From NCBI GenBank assembly GCA_963747345.1, contig CAVVFA010000009.1:682001-746000 (forward strand): a stretch of DNA of 64,000 nucleotides. The letters are read 5' to 3'. Under the pieces are notes generated by a model. It saw nothing but the letters and a program-made list of their open reading frames with translations, was not told the origin of the DNA and did no database searches. Shown here piece after piece: positions 33,791 through 43,658 of the stretch (its first letter is position 1; each line of letters opens with the position of its first letter). Origin of the DNA: GCA-2746795 sp963747345. GTDB lineage: Bacteria > Chloroflexota > Anaerolineae > Promineifilales > Promineifilaceae. The position numbers and the translations under genes were made by a program.

Positions 33791-36398
33791 TATTTACCTT
33801 TTGCACCTGCACCTGACTGAAAAAGACTTTGTTATCATTTACTTCTGCAGAATGACCAATAATTTCAAACATACTGCGAAGCGGTAAGTTTTCCGAAGAG
33901 TTTCCTACCATCACATCAACTTTACCTGGATGAATGGCAAACAACATTTCTTCGTCATAAACACCAAGCTGATTGATAGAAAGCGTAAAAGTCACCTTTT
34001 TACGCTCACCTGATGCCAAGGTGATTCGTTTGAATCCTTTGAGTTCCTTAATAGGTCTATACGGGTCCGTATGTTGACGAATATAAAGCTGTACCACTTC
34101 ATCGCCAGTCTGGTTTCCCCTATTGGTTACCTCTACACTGATAATAACGTCGTCCCCAATCGTGGCTTCTTTTTGTTGAACTATCAGATTTTCGAACTCA
34201 AATGTCGTATAGCTCAAACCATGACCAAAGGGGAAAAGCGGTTTCCCTTCGAAGTAACGATAAGTTCGACCAATCATGGCATAATCTTCAAACGGAGGTA
34301 AATCATCAACCGAGTGATAGAATGTGACAGGTAATCGACCGGCAGGGTTGTAATCGCCAAACAAAACATCCGCCAGCGCCATCCCCCCTGCTTCACCTGG
34401 ATACCAGGCTTCCACAATCGCCGGAATATTATCTGCCGCCCAATTAACAGCCAAAGCACTCCCATTCAACAATACCAAAACAACAGGTTTGCCCAGGGCG
34501 TGAAGCTGCTTGAGGAGTTCTTCTTGAGGCATTGGCAGCTTAATGTCAGTACGATCACCGCCAGCAAAACCCGGCACGTTCACAGGCATTTCTTCCCCTT
34601 CCAAATTTGGAGAAAGACCCATGACGGCAATGATAACGTCTGCCTTTTCAGCAGCTTCCAGAGCGCCGATACTATAATCACTTTCTGGTGGCGACCACAA
34701 TAATTGCACCTGTGGGTCAAGTCCCTGGCTGACAAAATCCAGCCTGATCTTATAGAACCTTCCCCCCTCTAATTCAACTTCTCTGGCGTTTATCCGGGGA
34801 TGATGGAGATCCTCATAGGTGACAATTAATTCGTCATCAAGGTAAAGGTTATATTTACTAAAACCGTTGGCACCAAGTGTATACGTCCCACTAACAGGAG
34901 GTACGAGAAATCCGGCATATTGCACAGCAAAACTATCACCCCATTGCTCTGAAAGCGGCGTGGTATCCTTCCAGATGAAATCAACGACTGGAGCAACCTG
35001 GCTCATAACAGGCTCCCCCTCAAACTCAGGATCATCATAAAAAACGGCCGTGATGCCCTTTTCATTCGCTTTGGCATTGAGGGGGCGCAGGTAAGTCGAA
35101 GGAATGAGTTGTAATGAGGGAATTCCCTCGGCTAAGACACTTCCTTGTGCATAATAAAGTGTGGTGGCTGGTGAAATCTTCTGGCGAATTGCTTCTAATG
35201 GCGTGGGCGCATTGACTGGTGTGCCATGGTAATTCCCTAGCAGCGATTGCAGTGCATCGGCATTCGGGCCAATGACGGCAATCGAGTTAATCTCTTTGCT
35301 CAGAGGCAAGGTATGGTTCTCATTCTTGAGTAATACGATTGACTCACGCGCCACTTGCAGCGCCAGCGCTTGATGTTCTGAAGAGTTGATGATTTCGTAA
35401 GGGATATGGGCAAACGGAACCTGGTCAGGTGGATCGAACATACCCAGGCGGAAACGCGCAGTAAAGAGGCGTTTAACAGCCTGGTCAATTGTTTCCTCTG
35501 TGATAAGTCCTTGGGCAACGGCTCTTACTAAAGCGGGGTAGGCATTGCCGCAGTTCAATTCGCAGCCGTTCTTGACAGCTAAGGCTACAGCCTCTTCAAC
35601 GGTTTCTACAATTTTGTGGTTCGCGTAAATATCGTAGATAGCCCAACAATCGGATACAACATAGCCATCAAAGCCCCACTCTTCCCGCAAAATCTGCTGC
35701 AATAAGGTCTCGCTGGCACAGCAGGCTTCCCCATTTGTGCGATTATACGCACCCATAATCGAACAAGCGCCTGCTTCTTTAATACAGACCTCAAATTGCG
35801 GCAGATAGGTCTCACGCAGATCGCGTTCACTGACCTGAGCATCAAAAGTGTGACGCTGGGATTCAGGCCCACTGTGTACAGCGAAATGCTTGGGGGTGGC
35901 TACCAGTTTTAGATAGTCGGGATTATCCCCTTGGAATGCTTTGATGACTGATACACCCATCGAAGCTGTGAGGTAAGGGTCTTCTCCGTATGTTTCCTGG
36001 CCACGCCCCCAGCGTGGATCACGGAAGATGTTGATATTTGGAGACCAGAATGTCAGGCCAGTGTAAATCTTATGAATATTTCGGCGGAGGGCTTCATGAT
36101 GTTTCGCTCTTGCTTCATCAGAAACGGCCGTTGCCATCTCATAAATCAAGTCAGGATTCCAGGTAGCACCCAGGCCAATCGCTTGAGGGAAAACTGTCGC
36201 TTTCCCGGCACGGCCCACCCCGTGCAATGCTTCATTCCACCAATTATAGGCTGGAACCTCCAGCCTTTCGATAGCTGGGGCATCGTGTCCCATTTGTGAA
36301 ACCTTTTCTTCCAGAGTCATCTGGCAAATCAAATCATTCACCCGTTCCGCAACGGGTAGGTCACAGTTTTTATAGAGTGGGGTTCGACTGGAACTCAT
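33783..36398 (-). CDS. GH3 beta-xylosidase/glucosidase with PA14 insert
   Basis: 871 residues. The barrel domain (1-330) has ALHGVGRAGKATVFPQAIGL, KHFAVHSGPE and the nucleophile Asp in GYVVSDCWAI (about 255). The sandwich domain follows, interrupted by a PA14 domain at about 430-590 (VQYAGFLVPPVSGTYTLGANG). A FN3-like domain closes it (VTNRGNQTGDEVVQLYI). No signal peptide, so cytoplasmic. Context beside GH43, GH67 and an oligosaccharide-type importer favours beta-xylosidase. A 170-base leader gap separates it from the ABC genes. Confidence 0.92.
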   Translation of the reverse strand: MSSSRTPLYKNCDLPVAERVNDLICQMTLEEKVSQMGHDAPAIERLEVPAYNWWNEALHGVGRAGKATVFPQAIGLGATWNPDLIYEMATAVSDEARAKHHEALRRNIHKIYTGLTFWSPNINIFRDPRWGRGQETYGEDPYLTASMGVSVIKAFQGDNPDYLKLVATPKHFAVHSGPESQRHTFDAQVSERDLRETYLPQFEVCIKEAGACSIMGAYNRTNGEACCASETLLQQILREEWGFDGYVVSDCWAIYDIYANHKIVETVEEAVALAVKNGCELNCGNAYPALVRAVAQGLITEETIDQAVKRLFTARFRLGMFDPPDQVPFAHIPYEIINSSEHQALALQVARESIVLLKNENHTLPLSKEINSIAVIGPNADALQSLLGNYHGTPVNAPTPLEAIRQKISPATTLYYAQGSVLAEGIPSLQLIPSTYLRPLNAKANEKGITAVFYDDPEFEGEPVMSQVAPVVDFIWKDTTPLSEQWGDSFAVQYAGFLVPPVSGTYTLGANGFSKYNLYLDDELIVTYEDLHHPRINAREVELEGGRFYKIRLDFVSQGLDPQVQLLWSPPESDYSIGALEAAEKADVIIAVMGLSPNLEGEEMPVNVPGFAGGDRTDIKLPMPQEELLKQLHALGKPVVLVLLNGSALAVNWAADNIPAIVEAWYPGEAGGMALADVLFGDYNPAGRLPVTFYHSVDDLPPFEDYAMIGRTYRYFEGKPLFPFGHGLSYTTFEFENLIVQQKEATIGDDVIISVEVTNRGNQTGDEVVQLYIRQHTDPYRPIKELKGFKRITLASGERKKVTFTLSINQLGVYDEEMLFAIHPGKVDVMVGNSSENLPLRSMFEIIGHSAEVNDNKVFFSQVQVQKVNND

Positions 36399-36573
36399 AG
36401 GGTGGCCTCTCTTTAATTCTGGACACTGCCGTTTTATATGTCACTCTCTGGTAGGTGCATTTCGCAAATCGTCCCCAATACTTGACAAGGGTTCGGATTT
36501 CGCAGGCTCCAGTTCAATTGATGGATTAAGAAAAATCCAGTGGGAGAAAATTAATTACAGTATCTCAAACATA

Positions 36574-37530
36574 CTAATGTTCAGCATATTTGAAACATTT
36601 AACCAACACATCATCAATCTGAACATACGGTGGTGCTGTCTGTTTGCACACATCCATAACCAACGGGCACCTGCCGGCAAATCGACAGCCCACCTTTAAG
36701 TATTCTTCTTGTTCTGTTTCATTAAGATCGATCTCTCCCTCCCAGCGCTTACTTGGATCTGCTTGAGGAATAGAATCTCGAAGGAGTTGCGAGTAGGGGT
36801 GTCTGGGATTCATCAAAACCTCTTCCACAGAGCCCATTTCCACAATGTTCCCTCTAAACATAATGGCAATACGATCACTCACGTAATAGGCCGTTGCCAG
36901 ATCATGCGTGATATATAACACGCTCATACCAAAATCTTCTTTGAGTTTATTAAACAGGTTCACAATCGACATTCGCAAAGAAGCATCTACCATCGAAACC
37001 GGTTCATCAGCAATAAGAAGCGTGGGGTCCGTCAACAAAGCCCTGGCGATAGAAATCCTTTGTAGTTGTCCACCAGAAAATTCGCTTGGATATTTACCCA
37101 CGAATTCATAATGTGTCAGACCAACTTCCTTCAATTTCAGATCAATCAACTCAATTGCGTCTTTCTCATTATTAGCCAGTTTGTAATTTTTGATGGTTTC
37201 AAAAAAATAGCGATCAACCGTTCTCAAAGGATTGAATGTGCTAAACGGATCCTGAAAGATCGCTTGCACGCCTTCAGTAAACCAGACTCTCTCATTCTTT
37301 TCTCTTACTTGACCCTTATGCACAATCGTGCCCGATGTGGGTTCTTCAAAACCCAACACCATTTTGGCCGTCGTGGTTTTCCCACAGCCACTTTCCCCGG
37401 CCAACGTAAAAATCTCTGCCGGTTTAATAAAAAATGTGACATCGTCAGTCGCCGTTATCTTGACTCTCGAGGTAATACTGCCTATGGAGTAAACTTTCGT
37501 CAGATTCTGAACATCAAGAAGCTTTTCCAT
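36574..37530 (-). CDS. ABC importer ATPase, OppF-type
   Basis: 318 residues. Walker A GESGCGKTT, signature FSGGQLQRISIARALL, Walker B LLIADEP. The C-terminal Cys-rich extension (VGCRFAGRCPLVMDVCKQTAPP) is typical of OppD/OppF and of sugar-importing relatives. It shares its start with the OppD-type stop (one-base overlap). It powers uptake with the OppD-type partner. Confidence 0.93.
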   Translation of the reverse strand: MEKLLDVQNLTKVYSIGSITSRVKITATDDVTFFIKPAEIFTLAGESGCGKTTTAKMVLGFEEPTSGTIVHKGQVREKNERVWFTEGVQAIFQDPFSTFNPLRTVDRYFFETIKNYKLANNEKDAIELIDLKLKEVGLTHYEFVGKYPSEFSGGQLQRISIARALLTDPTLLIADEPVSMVDASLRMSIVNLFNKLKEDFGMSVLYITHDLATAYYVSDRIAIMFRGNIVEMGSVEEVLMNPRHPYSQLLRDSIPQADPSKRWEGEIDLNETEQEEYLKVGCRFAGRCPLVMDVCKQTAPPYVQIDDVLVKCFKYAEH

Positions 37531-38522
37531 TATCTGCCCTCCTCAATGAGCCAGCAGGCAACTTTGTGATTAGGTTCAACTGCAATGTAATCAGGCATTT
37601 TCTCTTTACATATATCCTTGACATGAGGGCATCGGGGGTGGAAAGGGCATCCTGGCGGAAGGTCTGCTAGAGAAGGAGGACTGCCAGGCACACTTTCCCG
37701 AGTAGACTTGTCTCCAAACTTGGGCAAAGAGTTGATCAAAAATTGGGTATACGGATGAAGGGGGTCACCAAAAATTTTCTCGGTTGGCGCTTCTTCCACC
37801 ATTTTGCCCGCATACATGATCCCGATCCGATCCGCCACATTGGCATGAACACCCATGTCATGCGTAACCAGGATAATTGTATTTCCTAATTTTTTTTGTA
37901 CTTCTTTGAGAAGCTGCACCACACCCCTCTGTACGACGACATCGAGGGCTGTGGTAGGTTCATCAGCGATAATAATTTGAGGCTCAAGTAATGCAGCCAA
38001 AGCAATGGTGACCCGCTGCCGCATACCACCAGATAACTGATGAGGGTAAGCTTCCATAATCTGCGGCGGTAAGCCCAAGTCAGCAATGTGCTGCTTGGCC
38101 ATTTTAAAGGCTTCATCCTTAGAAGCCCCCTCTACATGGCTGCCGATAAAATCTTTGAAGGTTTCTTTTAGTTTTTTAACGGGATTGAGAACGCTCATTG
38201 ACCCTTGAGGTACATAGGAAACATATACCCAACGGAGCTTTCTCATCTCTTCCGCATTAAGGGATGTAACGTCTATCGCCTCACCGTTTATATGGTAAAA
38301 AACTTTGCCGCCCAACTGTCGCAGCGGCGGTTCGATGACGGCAGCCAGTGCTTTTAAAAGAGTTGATTTTCCGCAGCCGCTTTCACCAGCAATACCGTAA
38401 ATTTCGTTTTTCTTGATATCTAGTTCGATCTCGTTGACAGCTTTTACTATCTTTTGTGTGCCATAAACATCGAGTATATAAAAGGCTTTTAATTCTTCAG
38501 TGCTAAGAATAGTTTCATTCAT
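37530..38522 (-). CDS. ABC importer ATPase, OppD-type
   Basis: 330 residues. Walker A GESGCGKST, signature LSGGMRQRVTIALAALL, Walker B IIADEPTTALD. The C-terminal CPFHPRCPHVKDICKEKMP is the Cys cluster that binds Fe-S in some Opp/Dpp ATPases. It sits between the permease and OppF-type genes and pairs with the latter. Confidence 0.93.
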   Translation of the reverse strand: MNETILSTEELKAFYILDVYGTQKIVKAVNEIELDIKKNEIYGIAGESGCGKSTLLKALAAVIEPPLRQLGGKVFYHINGEAIDVTSLNAEEMRKLRWVYVSYVPQGSMSVLNPVKKLKETFKDFIGSHVEGASKDEAFKMAKQHIADLGLPPQIMEAYPHQLSGGMRQRVTIALAALLEPQIIIADEPTTALDVVVQRGVVQLLKEVQKKLGNTIILVTHDMGVHANVADRIGIMYAGKMVEEAPTEKIFGDPLHPYTQFLINSLPKFGDKSTRESVPGSPPSLADLPPGCPFHPRCPHVKDICKEKMPDYIAVEPNHKVACWLIEEGR

Positions 38523-38539
38523 ATCTTCATTGTCCGTTA

Positions 38540-39400
38540 TTAGGCTCCGACACGTTGAATTCGGGATCTTGGGTCAAGATATTCGCTGATACTGACTGAG
38601 GTCCAATATAAGGCGATAAACAGGAAAATTGAGATGACAACTGGTGTTAATATCCACCACCAATAGCCAAGTAAGATTGCCTGGTAATTAAGTGCCCAGT
38701 AGATCATGCCTCCCAATGTGGGGATTTCCAAATTGGTTAGCCCAATAATAGCCAGCGTGATTTCCAATCCAATAGCCCAGGCCATGGTATTGATGATGGA
38801 GGCAAATATCAAGGGCATCACAAAAGGTGTGTACTCCTTAAGTACCAGCGGCATTGTTCCCGTACCTGAGAGAACGGCCGTTTGTGTAAAACCGCGCTCA
38901 CGTAAACTCAATATTTCTGAGCGAATGACACGCGCATCCCAGGCCCAACCAAAGCAGCCTAACAAAATTCCCAAGGTGAAAAGAGTCAATGAACCTCTCA
39001 ATAACACGGCCAACAAGACGATGAGCATGAAAAGCGGAATCACCAGGAAACAATCACTAACGAACATAAGGACCCGGTCAAGAGTTCCTCCTTTGTAACC
39101 AGAAAGCATGGCTATGGGAACCGCAATCAATCTAGAAACCAGGGCGGCGACGATGGCAATGGTGAGTGAATTTTTAACAGCAAATGACGCTGTCCAAAAA
39201 ATATCGACGCCTCTGGAATCTGTTCCCAGTAGATATTTTGTTGATGGGGGCATATCCCTGGGAACCTCCCCCCATAAGGACAGGTCATAAGGACAGAAAA
39301 AAGACAGGCCGGCATAAAAAAACAGAACGCAGAGGATGACGAAACTGAATCTAAAGCGGTAATCCTGGAAGAGATCTTTGAAAACACTAAAAATGCTCAT
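38540..39400 (-). CDS. ABC importer permease, OppC-type
   Basis: 286 residues with six membrane segments. Start MSIFSVFKDLFQDYRFRFSFV. The cytoplasmic EAA loop (REIL-type: SEILSLRERGFTQTAVLSGTG) contacts the ATPases. LLGTDSRGVDIF is the usual N-terminal OppC motif. It begins 14 bases after the OppB-type gene. Confidence 0.92.
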   Translation of the reverse strand: MSIFSVFKDLFQDYRFRFSFVILCVLFFYAGLSFFCPYDLSLWGEVPRDMPPSTKYLLGTDSRGVDIFWTASFAVKNSLTIAIVAALVSRLIAVPIAMLSGYKGGTLDRVLMFVSDCFLVIPLFMLIVLLAVLLRGSLTLFTLGILLGCFGWAWDARVIRSEILSLRERGFTQTAVLSGTGTMPLVLKEYTPFVMPLIFASIINTMAWAIGLEITLAIIGLTNLEIPTLGGMIYWALNYQAILLGYWWWILTPVVISIFLFIALYWTSVSISEYLDPRSRIQRVGA

Positions 39401-39414
39401 GACGGTAATCTTCC

Positions 39415-40422
39415 TTAGCTGTATCTAATTCTGGGATCAAAGAGCGGATACGTTAGATCGATAATCAAAATGGCTGTGGCGATACCTACGATGGAAAAGA
39501 CCGTGATGCCCATGATGAGGTTATAGTCTCCGCCAAGAATGGCATGATAAAGTAGAGTGCCCATGCCTGGATAAGAGAATACGATTTCCACGATTAAGGC
39601 ACCGCCAAAAAGGTTTCCAAATATTAACGCCAGCGCGGTTATCTGAGGCAGTAAACCGTTGCGAATAACATAGCGGTTTACGATCCTGTTTTCTTTGATG
39701 CCCCCCATTTTGGCATATTGAACATAATCTGCCGAGTTAACATTTTGTACCACCAGCTTCATCGTTTGAAACCAACCTGCCCAGCCGAGTAGGATGAGTG
39801 ACATAGCCGGCAGGAAAGCATGCTTAAATACATCCTTTGTATACGACCAACTGAAAGTGGGTTGGCTGCCGATGGATTCACCGCCTGCAACCGGGAACCA
39901 TTGAAAAACGTAACCAAACATGATCAGCAGCAAAAAAGCAAAGATATAGTAGGGAAACGGCCGAATTATCATGGCTATACCATCCATCCACCTGGACCAA
40001 CGTTTGCGAGAATGATAACCGGCATGTCCTCCCATGATATTACCGATTGTCCAACTGATAGCTGTGGTGGTTAACAATAAGCCCATTGTCCAGGGCATCG
40101 CTGCTTTGATCAATTGGTTTACTCTTGTGGGGTACTGATAGAATGAGACGCCAAAGTCCCCGTGAAACAATCTCTGCCAGAAGGAAACATATTGTTCCCA
40201 GGGGGATCCGCTAAGCCCGTACAATTCGGTTAGGTCTTCAATCATATCATCAACCGTAGCCGGATCTAAGGAAGCGCCGCGTGAGTCGATCACTGAAATC
40301 ATTCTACTGACCGGATCTGTAGGCATGGCGCGGGGAATGAGAAAAACGGCCGTTACTCCCACAAAAATAACCAGGAAATATTGAATAAGTCGGGGAATGA
40401 GATATCCTCTGATGAAAGTCAA
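39415..40422 (-). CDS. ABC importer permease, OppB-type
   Basis: 335 residues, six membrane segments. RMISVIDSRGASLDPATVDDMIEDLTELYGLSGSPWEQYVSFWQRLFHGDFGVSF is the external OppB domain, and VQNVNSADYVQYAKMGGIKENRIVNRYVIRNGLLPQ the ATPase-coupling loop. It pairs with the OppC-type permease. A 306-base gap with a hairpin separates it from the binding-protein gene. Confidence 0.93.
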   Translation of the reverse strand: MTFIRGYLIPRLIQYFLVIFVGVTAVFLIPRAMPTDPVSRMISVIDSRGASLDPATVDDMIEDLTELYGLSGSPWEQYVSFWQRLFHGDFGVSFYQYPTRVNQLIKAAMPWTMGLLLTTTAISWTIGNIMGGHAGYHSRKRWSRWMDGIAMIIRPFPYYIFAFLLLIMFGYVFQWFPVAGGESIGSQPTFSWSYTKDVFKHAFLPAMSLILLGWAGWFQTMKLVVQNVNSADYVQYAKMGGIKENRIVNRYVIRNGLLPQITALALIFGNLFGGALIVEIVFSYPGMGTLLYHAILGGDYNLIMGITVFSIVGIATAILIIDLTYPLFDPRIRYS

Positions 40423-40616
40423 ATCTGGTACCTCCTCTTCTCTTTTCTCTATCTTAATCGAAGACCCTTCAAGTGCGTATGAACCACCTAAAGGAATTGA
40501 AAAATACTTATTATAAGGAAAACCTGTGGCGCGTTCTTGAAACTTGATGCAAAAATGTTTTCGCGATTCAAGTACATCATTATGAAAATCTTAATTGATA
40601 AATTGTGACACCACAA

Positions 40617-40665
40617 GGTATGCCGGTTTGTCTATTACATTATTCAAAGAACAAACCGGCATACC
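40617..40665 (-). terminator. hairpin between binding-protein and permease genes
   Basis: GGTATGCCGGTTTGT and ACAAACCGGCATACC pair perfectly over 15 bp with a 19-base loop and no strong U-run. It probably protects or attenuates the transcript so that the binding protein is made in excess. Otherwise 40423-40727 shows no gene. Confidence 0.65.
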
Positions 40666-40727
40666 CTTAACTGAGGGAGCTTACAAAAAGTTACAATACA
40701 TGAATCTTTGTATGCTAGCTATCAATA

Positions 40728-42764
40728 CTATCTGCCTGTGGCTTCCAAGAAGGGGGTCATGTACTTGAATGGACCCCAATGCGTATACGGCTGTGTATAG
40801 GGATTTTCCGCCCCAGGCCAGTTCGTCCAGTAAGTCTCATCCCAGGAAATGAAGCCAATATAACCGAAGGTTGGGATACCTGGCATTTGCGTAACAGCTT
40901 CTTTCAGACATTCAATACCAGCGGCGACAGTGGCCTCATAATCGGACGGATCCGTCTCGCGCAGCTTAGCGATAGCCGCATCCATAGTTTCAGAAGACCA
41001 GCGGCCATTATGCCCAGTGGCGCGTTCACCCAATGGTACGATATATTCGGAGTTCCAACGGTCACATACACGGTACAGGTCAGGTCCAGCACCCCAGGGT
41101 TCCTGAGCAGGCCAGAAACTGCCCACATCGAACTCACCAACGGCCGTTAAATCGGCTTCGGTTTCGGTGGCAAAAAGATTGGCATCAATACCGAATTTCT
41201 TCCATTCCTGGACAGCAGCCACACAATTCCGGGACCCCATATCGGTAGCTACTTGAACATTCGTTACACACTCTAAGGTCCAAGGCGAACCATCAGGCAG
41301 CAGCCACATACCATCTGCGTCTCTAGAGAAACCATTCTTGATCAACAGTTTTTCAGCAGCTTCAGGGGCGTATTTGTACCAGCCCAAACCAAAGGCTTTA
41401 TCACGGGCTTCTTGATCTTGAGGTACGACATAGCCTCGACCCTCAGCATATGCAGCAATCAGATCAGGGGCATCTGGATCATAGGGGTTGAACATTTCAC
41501 CATCACCCAAATCCAGTTGGAATTCCATCAACCATGGTTCCATCGGCTCAATGAAGTCCTGGGGATAAGTACCAAGTGAAGGAATGTGTACCGGACTTAA
41601 AGCACCGGACCCATCAACAGCAACACCCATATAGTCGGCGATATTAATAGCCAACAGAAGCGCCCAGCGGACGTCGACATTGTCATAAGGTGCCTTGGCA
41701 GTATTAAAGGAGATGCCTGTGATGGCTGGGTCATTATTGACCACCCAGGGATATCCCTGCTGGTAAGCGCGTGAGGAATCAGATTGTGCCAAAACAGCCT
41801 TGAGTCCTTCTGACGAAAGGTTAAGAACATCAGCCTCATGGGTTAATTGAGCCAGAATTTTAGCGCCCTCATTGGCAAAGTATTGCATGACAATGTATTT
41901 GGGCTGGGGTTCACCATACAGGATTCCAGTGGGGCTGTTCTGCCAATCTTCCCGTTTTTCCCAAATGGTCCAGAAGCCGGCCTCATCAAAGCTGTGCAAT
42001 TTGTAAGGACCGGTACCGACAAAGGGATTGAACTCGAAGGTAACAGGATCTTCTACGTTTTCAAAGATGTGTTTCGGCATAATCCAGGTAGCACCCCAAC
42101 GATCGAGGAAGGTGGTATGGAAACGAGAATTTGCCCGCGTTAACTCAATGACAACAGTATAGTCATCCGGTGCAGATATACTGGCAACATTTTCACTGAA
42201 GAAAGTGTTACCGTTCATACCTTCGGTGCTCTTCAATAATTCGATTGTGAAGACGACATCAGCAGAGGTAAATGGTTCGCCATCATCCCAGGTGACACCT
42301 TCACGCAGCGGAATCGTAACCTGGGTGAAATCTTCATTGTAGATTGGATCTCCAGATGCGAGACCATTAATAATTTCACCAGTAGCAAAATCAACTGACC
42401 ATAGTGGTTCGTTGGCCAGATTTTGCATACCACGATCGCGATTCTTCCAACCTACCCATTCATTGAAATTGCTTGGGGAACCAGCACGCCCGGTAAGCAC
42501 ATCAACGATCAATGTTTCGTTTCGGGGCAAACCAAGTACGTCGCCTGCATCAATTGGTTCTACTCCTGGGGCTTCGGCTGTTACTTCAACAACAACCTCT
42601 TCAACAACAGTCTCGGTGACAACACGAGTTACTTCAACTTCTTCTCCTGCTTCCGTAATTGTCTCGGTAACGACCCGTGTGACTTCAACTTCAACTGTTT
42701 GAGTCGCAGGGGCACATGCAGCCAGGGTTAGCATGATGATTAACAGCGTAATTAACTTTTTCAT
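40728..42764 (-). CDS. family 5 extracellular solute-binding lipoprotein
   Basis: 678 residues. Lipobox LTLAACAP at about 13-20, then a Val/Glu/Thr-rich linker (VEVEVTRVVTETITEAG, repeated). The mature part has LREGVTWDDGEPFTSADVVFTIELLKS and NPFVGTGPYKLHSFDEAG, as in OppA-like proteins. Homologs in saccharolytic bacteria bind xylo- or cello-oligosaccharides. Placement with GH67/GH43/GH3 suggests a xylo-oligosaccharide or aldouronate ligand. First gene of the importer run. Confidence 0.92.
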   Translation of the reverse strand: MKKLITLLIIMLTLAACAPATQTVEVEVTRVVTETITEAGEEVEVTRVVTETVVEEVVVEVTAEAPGVEPIDAGDVLGLPRNETLIVDVLTGRAGSPSNFNEWVGWKNRDRGMQNLANEPLWSVDFATGEIINGLASGDPIYNEDFTQVTIPLREGVTWDDGEPFTSADVVFTIELLKSTEGMNGNTFFSENVASISAPDDYTVVIELTRANSRFHTTFLDRWGATWIMPKHIFENVEDPVTFEFNPFVGTGPYKLHSFDEAGFWTIWEKREDWQNSPTGILYGEPQPKYIVMQYFANEGAKILAQLTHEADVLNLSSEGLKAVLAQSDSSRAYQQGYPWVVNNDPAITGISFNTAKAPYDNVDVRWALLLAINIADYMGVAVDGSGALSPVHIPSLGTYPQDFIEPMEPWLMEFQLDLGDGEMFNPYDPDAPDLIAAYAEGRGYVVPQDQEARDKAFGLGWYKYAPEAAEKLLIKNGFSRDADGMWLLPDGSPWTLECVTNVQVATDMGSRNCVAAVQEWKKFGIDANLFATETEADLTAVGEFDVGSFWPAQEPWGAGPDLYRVCDRWNSEYIVPLGERATGHNGRWSSETMDAAIAKLRETDPSDYEATVAAGIECLKEAVTQMPGIPTFGYIGFISWDETYWTNWPGAENPYTQPYTHWGPFKYMTPFLEATGR

Positions 42765-42963
42765 TTACCACTCCTTTTTTCTTCATTAATAAATCTTATA
42801 AACAAACATATAATCAGGCTTATAGCGTTTATTCGATAGAACCTCCTCTCGTTAATCCTTTCAATTCAACTTCATGCTGCCGAAAGAAATCTTGCGGTCT
42901 GTAAGGAAAGAAATGGGTATGTTGTTGAAACGAATAACCGAAAATCTTTGTTGTATCAAGATT

Positions 42964-43377
42964 TCAGATGACGGGAAAGGCCAAGTGTAAATCACCAAGC
43001 ATATGACAAATCATCATATTGGTATCCGTGGGTTCTTTTGTTTGGCGGTGGTTCGTGATAGATAAGAGATGGTGGTAGAGAGCTGCTGTCAGAATATCAG
43101 CAAACCCTTGAACGATTTTACCAATGTATTGAACAACTAGGTTTAAAATCTGCCGTTTAATAACTTGGAAAAGGCTGTCAACAAGAGCAAAAATATGTAG
43201 ATTGGGTTGGAGTTGATTATGCGGATTAATTGTTGTTTGCTGCCCATGCAAGTATGTCTCAGATTGGGCTTTCTCTTGAGCGTTGGTCCCATGTGAAACA
43301 GGAGCACACGAAACGCTTGCAGCCTCAGCCACATCCTCAATGATTACTTCTTTGGTCGAACGTCTTCTCCTAGCCAT
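42964..43377 (-). pseudogene. decayed LacI-family regulator
   Basis: 137 codons. RSTKEVIIEDVAEAASVSCAPVSHGTNAQEKAQSETYLHGQQ aligns with the LacI headpiece (V-IxDVAxxAxVSxxTVSxVLN). But the recognition helix reads CAPVSHGT and the hinge and sugar-binding core are missing; only NLHIFALVDSLFQVI remains of the next segment, followed by unrelated sequence. It is probably a former regulator of the adjacent xylan genes, now dead, or truncated by a frameshift. 42765-42963 shows no other gene. Confidence 0.6.
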
Positions 43378-43401
43378 CTAACCCCATTGATGTTACTAGA
43401 A

Positions 43402-43430
43402 ATATTTTGTTGGAAATTCCAACAAAATAT
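43402..43430. promoter_or_regulatory. long palindrome upstream of the lacI remnant
   Basis: Perfect 14-base arms (ATATTTTGTTGGAA and complement) around one base. A possible repressor site for the former LacI protein or another regulator. Confidence 0.55.
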
Positions 43431-43442
43431 CAACATAGTTTC

Positions 43443-43456
43443 TGCAAACGTTTGCA
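43443..43456. promoter_or_regulatory. LacI-family operator TGCAAACGTTTGCA
   Basis: A perfect 14-bp palindrome with the central CG pair typical of LacI/PurR-family sites, 66 bases from the lacI remnant start. It may still serve a trans-encoded LacI protein. Confidence 0.6.
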
Positions 43457-43564
43457 ATATAATACTTATTATCACACTTTTGTCAAGGGGCAAAGATTGC
43501 CGCTACAAATGGTTCGCCGCCTGGGGATTCTCTTGTAAAATCATAGCTTACAAAATTTCTAACG

Positions 43565-43655
43565 AAGCCTGAGCTTGTCAACGCGACGAGGGTTGAGCTT
43601 GTCGAAGCCCGTTATGTGCCAGCCTTCGACAGGCTCAGGCTTCGTCGACAGAGAA
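43565..43655. repeat. CTTCGACAAGCTCAG-type inverted repeat
   Basis: CGAAGCCTGAGCTTGTC and GAGCTTGTCGAAGCCC on the left face GCCTTCGACAGGCTCAGGC and TTCGTCGAC on the right. Single copies also occur at 56250, 57427 and 63575. It lies against the TIR gene start and adds a spurious N-terminal extension if the upstream ATG is used. Confidence 0.75.
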
Positions 43656-43658
43656 ACC

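Noticed and set aside
43575..43658. An upstream start giving a 28-residue extension of the TIR protein
   Set aside because: The extension (RRGLSLSKP, STGSG) is translated CTTCGACAAGCTCAG repeat; the EAD domain begins naturally at 43659.
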